Source: Faecalibacterium sp. An122 (GTDB lineage: Bacteria > Bacillota > Clostridia > Oscillospirales > Ruminococcaceae). Taken from it: DNA of 47,999 nt. The DNA is taken from NCBI RefSeq assembly GCF_002160895.1, contig NZ_NFLL01000020.1, positions 1-47,999 of the forward strand, given 5' to 3'. The notes under the pieces are model-generated. The model worked only from the letters and a program-made list of their open reading frames with translations. It had not been told where the DNA came from and did not search any database. The position numbers and the translations under genes were made by a program. Position 1 is the stretch's first letter. Each line of letters starts with the position of its first letter. Positions 8,147 to 15,215 of this stretch are shown here, one piece after another.

Positions 8147-8791
8147 TTATTGTCCGTTCACCATCCGGCGGGACAACTCCACCAGACGGGCGGTGGCCTG
8201 ACCGGGGTCAGGTGCGCCAAAGATGGCCGAGACCACCGCGACGCCGTCCACCCCGCTGCCGCTCAGCTGCAGGATGTTGGCAGGGGAGATGCCGCCGATG
8301 GCCACGGTGGGCACGTCCACCGCATCGCAAATGGCCTTGAGGGTGTCAAAGGACATGGCCCCGGCGTCGGTCTTGGTGGAGGTGGAGAAAACCGCCCCCA
8401 GGCCCAGGTAGTCGGCTCCGTTGCGGACGGCCTCCAGCGCTTCATCCACCGTGTGGGCCGACACACCGATCATCATGTCGTTGCCCACACGCTTGCGGAC
8501 GTCCGAGGCGGCCATGTCATCCTGGCCTACATGGACGCCGTCGGCGTGGCAGGCGATGGCAATATCCACGTTGTCGTTGACGATGAAGGGGACGTGATAG
8601 CGATGGCACAGGTCGGCCATCTCCCGGGCCTCCTGCAGAAAGGCGGCCTCATCCAGGTCCTTTTCCCGCAGCTGGATGCAGGTGGCGCCGTTTTGGAGGG
8701 CGGCCTCCACCTGTTGGGCCAGGGTCATTTGGCCGACCCAGGCCCGGTCGGTCGCTGCGTAGACCAGCATGGTGTGTTTATCGCATTTCAT
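8147..8791 (-). CDS. thiE: Thiamine-phosphate synthase ThiE
   Basis: 214 residues, a TIM-barrel thiamine-phosphate synthase that joins HMP pyrophosphate and thiazole phosphate. Typical segments are CIQLREKDLDE, FIVNDNVDIA, DGVHVGQDDM, GLGAVFSTSTK and VAIGGIS. The gene overlaps the end of thiM by 14 bases and its ribosome site AAGGAG lies inside thiM, so the two are translationally coupled. Confidence 0.97.
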   Translation of the reverse strand: MKCDKHTMLVYAATDRAWVGQMTLAQQVEAALQNGATCIQLREKDLDEAAFLQEAREMADLCHRYHVPFIVNDNVDIAIACHADGVHVGQDDMAASDVRKRVGNDMMIGVSAHTVDEALEAVRNGADYLGLGAVFSTSTKTDAGAMSFDTLKAICDAVDVPTVAIGGISPANILQLSGSGVDGVAVVSAIFGAPDPGQATARLVELSRRMVNGQ

Positions 8792-9599
8792 AGCGTGCTC
8801 CTTGTTCCAGTGCTTCCGGCGTCAGGTTGTACATGGCGTCGATGATGTAGGTTCGATAGCTGGCGTTGCCGTCCAGCGGGGACAGACGGGCGTGGGCGAT
8901 TTCGCCGCACAGGCCCATGGCGCAGACAGCCGCCGCTGCGGCCGTCAGGGGATCGTCGGGGTTGGCGGCCAGATAGGCCGCCGTCACGGCGGACAGCTGA
9001 CAGCCAGTGCCGGTGACCCGGCTCATGTCGGGGTGTCCGTTGTAGATGCAGAAAACCCGGTCGGGGTCGGCCACCAGATCGATGGCTCCGGTGATGGCCA
9101 GAACGGCGCCGCACCGGGCCGAAAATTCCCGGGCAAAGGCGGCCATCTGGTCCAGATTCTCCGGGGTGACCCGGTCGGCCAGGTCGGCGTCAACCCCTTT
9201 GGTGCTGCCGCTGCCCAGAGCCAGGGTTTTGATCTCAGAGATGTTGCCCCGGACCACTGTGGGCTTGACCTCCTCCAGCAGCCGGAGGGCGGTGGAGGTC
9301 CGCAGAGCGGACGCGCCGGCTCCCACCGGGTCCAGCACCACCGGATGGCCCAGCTCTTTGGCCCGCCGCCCGGCGGCCAGCATGGCGGGGATGGTGCGCT
9401 GGTTGAGGGTGCCGATGTTGAGGTTTAACCCGCTGCACAGGGCGGTGATCTCCTCTGCTTCGCCGATGTCATCGGCCATGATGGGGCTGCCGCCGCAGGC
9501 CAGCAGAATGTTGGCGCAGTCGTTGACGGTGACATAGTTGGTGATGTTGTGGATTAGGGGCGTTTTGGCCCGCACGTTGGCTGCGATTTCCTGAAACAT
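8778..9599 (-). CDS. thiM: Hydroxyethylthiazole kinase ThiM
   Basis: 273 residues. ThiM phosphorylates the salvaged thiazole alcohol. The N-terminal HNITNYVTVNDCANILL region and the VTGTGCQLSAV loop with the active-site Cys are diagnostic. AGGAGG stands before the start, and thiW lies 15 bp upstream. Together with thiW this makes up the thiazole salvage branch. Confidence 0.97.
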   Translation of the reverse strand: MFQEIAANVRAKTPLIHNITNYVTVNDCANILLACGGSPIMADDIGEAEEITALCSGLNLNIGTLNQRTIPAMLAAGRRAKELGHPVVLDPVGAGASALRTSTALRLLEEVKPTVVRGNISEIKTLALGSGSTKGVDADLADRVTPENLDQMAAFAREFSARCGAVLAITGAIDLVADPDRVFCIYNGHPDMSRVTGTGCQLSAVTAAYLAANPDDPLTAAAAAVCAMGLCGEIAHARLSPLDGNASYRTYIIDAMYNLTPEALEQGARYEMR

Positions 9600-9614
9600 G
9601 AAGGTTTCCTCCTG

Positions 9615-10139
9615 TTATGCTTTGCCCCGCAGGGTGGCCTGTACCTGAGCCCAGACGCCGGTATCCCGCAGCGCATAGAGGATGATGCCCGAGAGGATGG
9701 CGCCGCCGGCGGTGGACACCAGGAAGGGAATGATGTAGGCGTAGAAGGCGATGCTGCCGGCGCTCTGGCCCATCAGCAGGATGGCCACCGGATAGGCGCA
9801 CAGGCCGCCCAGAACGGCGGTGCCGAACACTTCAGCCAGCAGGGTGGGCAGCAGGGCCTTGGTTTTCCAGTAGACCAGGCCGCACAGCAGTGCGCCGATC
9901 ATGCTGCCGGGGAAGGCCATCAGGCTGCCCAGGCCCAGCAGATTCCGCAGCAGGCTGGCGACAAAGGCCACCGCGATGCCATACTGGGGCCCCAGAAGCA
10001 CAGCGCAGAGAATGTTCACCATGTGCTGGACGGGGGCGCATTTGCTGCCAAACACCGGGAAGGAAAACAGGCTGCCCACCACGGCGACGGCGCACAGGAT
10101 GCTGGCGACAGTGAGCTTGTGAACATTGGTCTTTTTCAT
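9615..10139 (-). CDS. thiW: Thiazole-uptake S component ThiW
   Basis: 174 residues with about five or six hydrophobic spans. ThiW proteins are the predicted substrate-binding component of an energy-coupling-factor transporter for the thiazole precursor. The sequence has the ThiW-like features APVQHMVNILCAVLLGP and LLRNLLGLGSLMAFPGS. The frame is open 53 codons upstream, but AGGAGG stands seven bases before the ATG at 10139, which fixes the start. No ECF ATPase or T component is nearby, so it must use a shared module encoded elsewhere. First gene behind the TPP riboswitch. Confidence 0.92.
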   Translation of the reverse strand: MKKTNVHKLTVASILCAVAVVGSLFSFPVFGSKCAPVQHMVNILCAVLLGPQYGIAVAFVASLLRNLLGLGSLMAFPGSMIGALLCGLVYWKTKALLPTLLAEVFGTAVLGGLCAYPVAILLMGQSAGSIAFYAYIIPFLVSTAGGAILSGIILYALRDTGVWAQVQATLRGKA

Positions 10140-10362
10140 GATAGATCCTCCTCTGAGATGCAATGTGAGAAACGGCGGTTCCAGCGACGTTTCCCATGGG
10201 TGAAATGGGTAAACTTTGCCCATAAAAGGTCGGTCGAAGCTTGCTGGCTTCCTCTCACGCCGGAACACGGCTTCCCATCGCTGTACTACAAGACCCAAGG
10301 CGCTCCCCTTGGTCCGCCGCGGCCGGGCCGCGGATTCCGTCTCTCTCAGCCTCCTCCCGGAA

Positions 10363-10402
10363 GAAAATAAAAAATCGGAGACGCCTGACTTGGCATCTCC
10401 GA
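10363..10402 (-). terminator. Riboswitch-controlled intrinsic terminator
   Basis: On the minus strand TCGGAGATGCC and GGCGTCTCCGA form an 11-bp stem (10375-10402), followed by TTTTTTATTTTC. It lies directly behind the TPP aptamer and is the likely expression platform. Confidence 0.9.
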
Positions 10403-10407
10403 AAAAG

Positions 10408-10503
10408 AAAGCGTTGTTTTCCCTACGTTGGCATTATCCAAATCAGGTTTACGGGTCGAAGGTCACACCTTCCTCTCAGCCTGTTTACAAGCTCCCCAGT
10501 ATG
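10408..10503 (-). ncRNA. TPP riboswitch (THI element)
   Basis: The minus strand carries the conserved thi-box parts in order: GGGGAGC, GGCTGAGAGGAAGG, GACCTTCGACCC, ACCTGATTTGGATAATGCC, AACGTAGGGA. This is the thiamine pyrophosphate aptamer. With TPP bound, the terminator at 10363-10402 should form and stop thiW-thiM-thiE-thiD-thiC transcription. Confidence 0.97.
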
Positions 10504-10609
10504 TAGTTTTTGGACAGGGAAACGCGCTTTTTTGTCTGCGGCTTGATAAAAATGAACGCAGGCAGGATGCTTTTTGCACCAAAGATGGGAGCGGCCCTTG
10601 TCGGGTTAC

Positions 10610-10638
10610 AGTATAGCGCGAATCGCGCCCCTTGTCAA
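10610..10638 (-). promoter_or_regulatory. Promoter of the thiamine operon
   Basis: On the minus strand TTGACA (10633-10638), 17 bp, TATACT (10610-10615). The spacer contains the palindrome GCGCGA-T-TCGCGC. Only seven bases separate the -35 from the stop of the amide hydrolase gene, and no terminator lies between, so read-through into the thi leader is possible. Confidence 0.88.
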
Positions 10639-10645
10639 TACAATG

Positions 10646-11377
10646 TCAAACGGTACGGGAAGAGGGGAGGCCCGGTCCGTCCGGGAACCGGTAAACCTGT
10701 ATCCGATCGAAGCGGTTGTTTTCGGTGTAGTAGACCGCCTGTTCCCGAACCGAATAGACAAAGGAAACCCGTGTGGCCCAGATGCCCTCCTGATGGACCT
10801 CCTCCAGCAGGGCCAGTCCGTTCCGAACCGAAAAGCCGGCGCTGCTGCTCTTCAGCAGCTGTTCGGCCCGCTGATAGCGGTCGTCCCCCGGCACCGCGAA
10901 GGGGGCGGTACTTTCCGGGTCCAGCAGAGAAGCGTTGGCCATCAGGGAATAGGGGGCGTATTCCGCCCGCCAGCCGATGCCTGGTTCAACGATCAGCACC
11001 CGCCCCTGGCGGTCGGACAGCATAGCCTGCATGGTGGCGTCGGGGGCGTAGACAATCCGGCGGGTCTGGACCAGGGCCAGAGCCTGGTCAAAGGTGATTT
11101 CCGCCCGGATGAACCGTTCGGTCAGGTCGGCGATGGTCAGACAGTCGGGCCCTTCCCGGTAGGCCCCGGCAGGGTTGCCGTGGACGTACAGAAGGGTGCC
11201 CGCATTGCCGTTCCGGTGAACGCCGTGGTAGGAGTGGCGGACTCCGTCGGGGCGAAGAATGCCAATGAAAAAGCGGTCTTTTTCCAGGACCACCTGGTGG
11301 TCCCAGACGGCCAGATCAATCTCGAAGTTGAAACCGGTGATGATGTCATCCCCGCGGTGAAGAAAACGTGTGCACAT
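10646..11377 (-). CDS. Linear amide C-N hydrolase (choloylglycine-hydrolase / C45-like Ntn)
   Basis: 243 residues starting Met-Cys-Thr-Arg-Phe. After Met removal Cys2 would be the Ntn nucleophile, as in bile-salt hydrolases and penicillin V acylases; GFNFEID about 16 residues later matches the G-x-N-x-[DE] pattern. It is shorter than classical bile-salt hydrolases (about 320 residues) and lacks a leader, so it is probably a small cytoplasmic amidase of unknown substrate. GGAGGAC lies before the start. It sits between the CD3324-like gene's terminator and the thiamine promoter. A separate C45-type member is at 356-1366. Confidence 0.78.
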   Translation of the reverse strand: MCTRFLHRGDDIITGFNFEIDLAVWDHQVVLEKDRFFIGILRPDGVRHSYHGVHRNGNAGTLLYVHGNPAGAYREGPDCLTIADLTERFIRAEITFDQALALVQTRRIVYAPDATMQAMLSDRQGRVLIVEPGIGWRAEYAPYSLMANASLLDPESTAPFAVPGDDRYQRAEQLLKSSSAGFSVRNGLALLEEVHQEGIWATRVSFVYSVREQAVYYTENNRFDRIQVYRFPDGPGLPSSRTV

Positions 11378-11471
11378 AGATGGTGTCCTCCGGTTGTTTG
11401 GATGGTCTCAGGATACCGCAAAGGGCGGGGGATTTCCATCCACCGGATGATGCAGAACCGTTTTGTGCACA

Positions 11472-11503
11472 CGAAAAGGGGCCGCTGCGCAGCGGCCCCC
11501 GGA
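11472..11503 (-). terminator. Terminator of the CD3324-like gene
   Basis: On the minus strand GGGGCCGCTGC/GCAGCGGCCCC is followed by TTTTCG, immediately behind the stop codon at 11507. Confidence 0.85.
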
Positions 11504-11506
11504 AGG

Positions 11507-11770
11507 TTATTTGCGATAGATGATTTTGCGGATGGCGGAGACCGAAAGACTATAGCGGTCTGCCAGCTGATCCATGGATGTGCCTTCCCGATAGGCCCGG
11601 CGGATCTGCCGGTTGCGGCGTTCCAGCTCCTGACGGTAGCCGGACACCTCGCCCCAACGCTTGGGCTGGGCGGCATCGGCGGGAATGTACAGATAGCCGC
11701 CCTGAATGTACCGCTGCAGCTCCCGGACAAGGGATTCGGGAAGGAGGTTTTTGGCGTTGATGTATTTCAT
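11507..11770 (-). CDS. CD3324-like small HTH protein
   Basis: 87 residues that resemble the small Clostridial CD3324 family related to Mor-type activators. The N-terminal LLPESLVRELQRYIQGGYLYIP segment is the family hallmark, and a C-terminal helix-turn-helix is seen around SMDQLADRYSLSVSAIRKII (about 64-83). A DNA-binding role is likely, the target unknown. AAGGAGG stands before the start. A strong terminator follows directly. Confidence 0.75.
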   Translation of the reverse strand: MKYINAKNLLPESLVRELQRYIQGGYLYIPADAAQPKRWGEVSGYRQELERRNRQIRRAYREGTSMDQLADRYSLSVSAIRKIIYRK

Positions 11771-11836
11771 ATGCGGGCTTTCCTCCTTGCAGATGCATCA
11801 GGCAGCAAAGCCAGCAAAATTCCACTGCGACAGCCG

Positions 11837-11902
11837 TTACTCCATGCAAAGGTCGCAGCACACTGGCTTTGCATGGAGCTCGTCTTGGTTGAGTTTGGTC
11901 AT
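11837..11902 (-). CDS. Possible Cys-rich micropeptide, 21 aa
   Basis: An ATG at 11902 opens 21 codons, preceded by GAAAGAAGGGATG. The product ends in a Cys-Cys-x-x-Cys pattern. The 3' half of the frame coincides with an 11-bp perfect inverted repeat (11840-11850 with 11868-11878), so the DNA may instead serve as an RNA hairpin between the MerR and CD3324-like genes. Expression is unproven. Confidence 0.25.
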   Translation of the reverse strand: MTKLNQDELHAKPVCCDLCME

Positions 11903-11980
11903 ACCATCCCTTCTTTCCTGAATGACCGGGTGAAGCGGGGCGGACTTCAAAGAATGCCCCGCGGGAAAACGTGAAAAGTC

Positions 11981-12817
11981 TTATCGGAACACCTGCACCG
12001 AAATCCGGGTCAGATAGCCGGAAGGGTCCGCCATGGACACCTCGTCCAGCACCGCCTCCTTGTAGCAGAAGGCTCCGGGGCGAAGGTGATTTTGGGCCAG
12101 ATATTCCTGCAGCAGCCGGAACGCCGGGGCGGCGTTGTAGTAATCCCCGGCCAGATAGGTCACGGCATATTCGCCTGCCGGCTTTTGGTGGCAGGGATGC
12201 CCCTTGGGCTCGTCCACCACTTTGGTGAAAAAGTGGGAGTAGCACCCCCACTGCTCCCGGGCCAGGAATTCGGTGGAAACCATAGCCCCGTAGGGATGGC
12301 CGGCGTTCAGACGGTGGCGGCTACAGTAACCAATGTGGCTGCACAGGGCGGCGAAAACCTGGTCGTGGTCGTCGGTGTTGATGGGCGGGCTGACGACCAG
12401 ATACTCGGCGGGCAGCTGTTCCAGCCCCACACTGCCGATGTGGGCGGTGACCTGGGGCTGACGGCTCAGATCCACCAGCCCCAGCTTGTTGTCGATGACC
12501 TGCTCAATCCGGCGGAGCTTTTCCAGCTCTTGCTGGACCTTCAGTTTCTGCTGGCCCAGCAGCTGCTGCAGGGCCTCGGGGCTGCGGTGGTCGATGTAGC
12601 TGCGGATCTCCTTGAGAGGCATCCCGATTTCCTGCAAACACCGGATGGTGAAAAACAGGTCGCACTGGTTTTCGCTGTAGTAGCGGTAGCCGTTTTCGTC
12701 GGTGAACGCGGGCCGAAACAGCCCGATTTCGTCGTAATAGAGCAAAGTCCGCTTGTTGGTATTGCATAAACGGGCGAACTCGCCTGTATTTATACATGGA
12801 TTTGGATTTTTCTGCAT
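11981..12817 (-). CDS. MerR family regulator with effector-binding domain
   Basis: 278 residues. The N-terminal winged HTH (about 9-75) reads NTGEFARLCNTNKRTLLYYD, then the MerR-type GLFRPAFTDENGYRYYSE, a coiled linker (about 85-115) and a C-terminal domain of the GyrI-like effector-binding type. MerR proteins untwist promoters with 19-20 bp spacers. Exactly such a promoter, with a dyad, drives the divergent aminotransferase operon. The regulator's own promoter overlaps it face to face. The effector is unknown, perhaps a lipophilic cation or a metabolite of the operon. Confidence 0.92.
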   Translation of the reverse strand: MQKNPNPCINTGEFARLCNTNKRTLLYYDEIGLFRPAFTDENGYRYYSENQCDLFFTIRCLQEIGMPLKEIRSYIDHRSPEALQQLLGQQKLKVQQELEKLRRIEQVIDNKLGLVDLSRQPQVTAHIGSVGLEQLPAEYLVVSPPINTDDHDQVFAALCSHIGYCSRHRLNAGHPYGAMVSTEFLAREQWGCYSHFFTKVVDEPKGHPCHQKPAGEYAVTYLAGDYYNAAPAFRLLQEYLAQNHLRPGAFCYKEAVLDEVSMADPSGYLTRISVQVFR

Positions 12818-12835
12818 AAATATACAACTTTCCTC

Positions 12836-12866
12836 TTGACTGTAACGTTACGTTACACCCTATTAT
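12836..12866 (+). promoter_or_regulatory. MerR-type promoter of the aminotransferase operon
   Basis: TTGACT (12836-12841) and TATTAT (12861-12866) are 19 bp apart, too far for normal sigma-A use but the hallmark of MerR-activated promoters. The spacer is filled by a 17-bp dyad. Confidence 0.85.
12841..12857. promoter_or_regulatory. MerR operator dyad
   Basis: TGTAACG-TTA-CGTTACA is a perfect 7+7 dyad lying between the -35 and -10 of the rightward promoter. It also covers the start region of the leftward regulator transcript, so one site could activate the operon and repress the regulator. Confidence 0.88.
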
Positions 12867-12890
12867 AATGACATCGTGTCGAAAGATCAA
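12862..12890 (-). promoter_or_regulatory. Promoter of the merR-type gene
   Basis: On the minus strand TTGATC (12885-12890), 17 bp, TATAAT (12862-12867). Its -10 box overlaps the -10 box of the divergent operon promoter, so the two cannot be occupied at once. Confidence 0.75.
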
Positions 12891-12904
12891 GGAGGAAGAC
12901 CACT

Positions 12905-14083
12905 ATGCCTAAACTGAGTGACCGCGTCGGGACTTTTACGGATTCCGTCATCCGCCGTATGACCCGAATCAGCGATGAATATGGAGCCATCAACCTTTCC
13001 CAGGGATTTCCGGATTTTGATCCCCCGAAGGAAATTCTGGACGCCCTGGCCAAGGTGGCCTACGAGGGCCCCCATCAGTATTCGGTGACCTATGGCGCCG
13101 AGAATTTCCGCGAGGCCCTGGCCAAAAAGCAGGGCCGCGCCATTGGCCGGACCATCGACCCGGACAAGGAAATCGTGGTGACCTGCGGCGGCACCGAGTC
13201 CATGATGTGCGCCGTCATGACCATCTGCAACCCCGGCGACAAGATCATCGTCTTTTCGCCCTTCTACGAGAACTACGGCGCCGACGCCATCCTGTCGGGC
13301 GCAGAGCCCATTTATGTGCCTCTGGTGCCGCCGGAGTACAACTTTGACCTGTCCCTGATCGAGGACGGCTTCCGCCAGGGGGCCAAGGGTATCATCGTCT
13401 GCAACCCCTCCAACCCCTGCGGCAAGGTGTTCACCCGGGAGGAGCTGATGGGCATTGGCCAGCTGGCTCTGCAGTACGACGCCTTTGTCATCACCGACGA
13501 GGTGTATGAGCACATGGTCTATGCCCCCAACCACCATGTCTGCATGGCATCGCTGCCGGGGATGTATGAGCACACCATCACCTGCAATTCTCTGTCCAAG
13601 ACTTATTCCATCACCGGCTGGCGCCTGGGCTACCTGATCGGACCCGAAGAAGTGGTGGAGGGCGCCAAGAAGGTCCATGACTTCCTGACGGTGGGCGCTC
13701 CTGCACCCCTGCAGGAGGCAGCCGTGGTGGGCCTGAACTTCCCCCAGTCCTATTACGATGGCCTGCTGGACCTCTACACCCGCAAGCGCAGCCGTTTCCT
13801 GGACGGGCTGGATAAAATCGGCCTCAAGCACAACATCCCCGAGGGAACCTATTTCGTGATGGTGGACATTCAGGACTTTTTGAATCTGCCCCAGTTCGCC
13901 GGATACAGCGACCTGGAATTCTGCGAGTGGATGATCCGGGAGATCGGCGTGGCGGCGGTGCCGGGTTCCAGCTTCTTCCGTGAGCCGGTCAACAACCTGA
14001 TCCGCCTGCACTTTGCCCGCTCGGAGGAGACCATCAATGAGGCCATCCGCCGCCTGAGCCGGATGGCGGAGCTGCTCAAGTAA
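12905..14083 (+). CDS. PLP-dependent aminotransferase, class I/II
   Basis: 392 residues, fold type I. INLSQGFPDFDPP near the N-terminus, CNPSNPCGKVF and TDEVYEHM in the cofactor core, and SLSKTYSITGWRLGY with Lys232 as the Schiff-base lysine place it with the kynurenine / methionine / aspartate aminotransferase group. The N-terminal SQGFPDF pattern is like YbdL-type methionine transaminases. It would deaminate an amino acid to its 2-oxo acid. AGGAGG stands before the start. The next gene, an iron-type dehydrogenase, starts 22 bp downstream, suggesting reduction of that oxo acid. Confidence 0.9.
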   Translation: MPKLSDRVGTFTDSVIRRMTRISDEYGAINLSQGFPDFDPPKEILDALAKVAYEGPHQYSVTYGAENFREALAKKQGRAIGRTIDPDKEIVVTCGGTESMMCAVMTICNPGDKIIVFSPFYENYGADAILSGAEPIYVPLVPPEYNFDLSLIEDGFRQGAKGIIVCNPSNPCGKVFTREELMGIGQLALQYDAFVITDEVYEHMVYAPNHHVCMASLPGMYEHTITCNSLSKTYSITGWRLGYLIGPEEVVEGAKKVHDFLTVGAPAPLQEAAVVGLNFPQSYYDGLLDLYTRKRSRFLDGLDKIGLKHNIPEGTYFVMVDIQDFLNLPQFAGYSDLEFCEWMIREIGVAAVPGSSFFREPVNNLIRLHFARSEETINEAIRRLSRMAELLK

Positions 14084-14105
14084 ACGGCAGGGAAGGGGAG
14101 GACCT

Positions 14106-15176
14106 ATGTCTGCAACAACCTATTTTGCAAATTATACCATCGGCCCCGACGCCTATGACGCCGTGCCCCAGGTGTGCAAGCTGTACGGCTGCCGCGCCCT
14201 GCTGATCGGCGGACCCAAGGCCATGGAGGCGGCGGCCCCTGCTCTGCGGCAGGCCCTGGAGGGCAGCGGCCTGGAAATCGTGGCCCAGGAGGTCTTTGGA
14301 ACCGACTGCACCGTCAGCCGGATGGAAGCGCTGGCCGCGCTGGCTAAGGAACGGGGCGCAGAAATGGTCTTTGGCATGGGCGGCGGCAAGGCGCTGGACA
14401 CCGCCAAGGGCGCCGCCTGGCGGGCCGGACTGCCGGTGTTCACGTTCCCCACCATCGCGGCCACCTGCGCCGGCACCACCGCCCTGTCGGTGGTGTACCG
14501 GGAGGACGGCAGCTTTGACCACTTCGATTACTTTGACCGCCCGGCCATCCACTGCTTCATCCATACCGGCGTCATCGCGGCGGCGCCCGCCTGCTATCTG
14601 CGGGCCGGCATGGGGGATACTCTGGGCAAATATTATGAGTGCCAGTTCTCCTCCCGGGGCGAGTCTCTGCCCCACAGCTCGGCCCTGGCCCGGTCCATCA
14701 GCGGAATGTGCTGTTTCCCGCTGCTGGAACACGGCGCGGCCGCCATGGCCGACTGCCAGGCCAACCGGGTCACCCCGGCGCTGGAGGAGGCAGTCCTGGC
14801 CAATGTGGTGAGCACCGGCCTGGTGTCCCTGCTGGTGGACGAAAACTACAACGGCGCGGTGGCTCACTCGGTGTATTACGGCCTGGTGCTTCTGCCCGGC
14901 TTTGAGGAGGCCTATCTCCACGGGGACGTGGTGGCTTACGGGGTGCTGGTGCAGCTGGCGCTGGACGGCCAGACCGACGAGATGAAGAAGATCCGCCGGT
15001 TTATGGACGATCTGGGCATTCCCGCCACCCTGGGCCAGATGAATGTTCCCCTGGACCGCAGCGTGCTGGAACCGGTGCTGACCGAGGCCGTTCACAGCCC
15101 CGACATGGAGCACATCCCGTACCCCGTCACCGAAGATATGCTGTTTGAGGCCATGCAGCGGGTGGAAGCGCTGTAA
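14106..15176 (+). CDS. Iron-containing alcohol dehydrogenase family (GldA/HcxA-like)
   Basis: 356 residues, glycerol-dehydrogenase branch of the group III dehydrogenases. The nucleotide loop is GMGGGKALDTAKG (90-102), then TFPTIAATCAGTTALSVVY and a C-terminal helical metal domain. The family metal triad is Asp-His-His. Here His254 and His272 are present, but the first position, normally Asp before the AGMGD segment, reads His153 in IHTGVIAAAP. In E. coli a relative, YbdH/HcxA, reduces 2-oxo acids and is encoded beside the transaminase YbdL. By analogy this enzyme would reduce the oxo acid made by the preceding gene. GGGAGGACC gives the start. Confidence 0.87.
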   Translation: MSATTYFANYTIGPDAYDAVPQVCKLYGCRALLIGGPKAMEAAAPALRQALEGSGLEIVAQEVFGTDCTVSRMEALAALAKERGAEMVFGMGGGKALDTAKGAAWRAGLPVFTFPTIAATCAGTTALSVVYREDGSFDHFDYFDRPAIHCFIHTGVIAAAPACYLRAGMGDTLGKYYECQFSSRGESLPHSSALARSISGMCCFPLLEHGAAAMADCQANRVTPALEEAVLANVVSTGLVSLLVDENYNGAVAHSVYYGLVLLPGFEEAYLHGDVVAYGVLVQLALDGQTDEMKKIRRFMDDLGIPATLGQMNVPLDRSVLEPVLTEAVHSPDMEHIPYPVTEDMLFEAMQRVEAL

Positions 15177-15215
15177 CCCCGGCGTCTGGATTGATTTGTG
15201 AGGAGTGAGAAAGTT

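Noticed and set aside
10160-10340. A second TPP-like aptamer in the thiW leader
   Set aside because: Only a GAGAGGAAGC/GCTTCGACC resemblance; the ACCTGA and GGATAATGCC core is missing.
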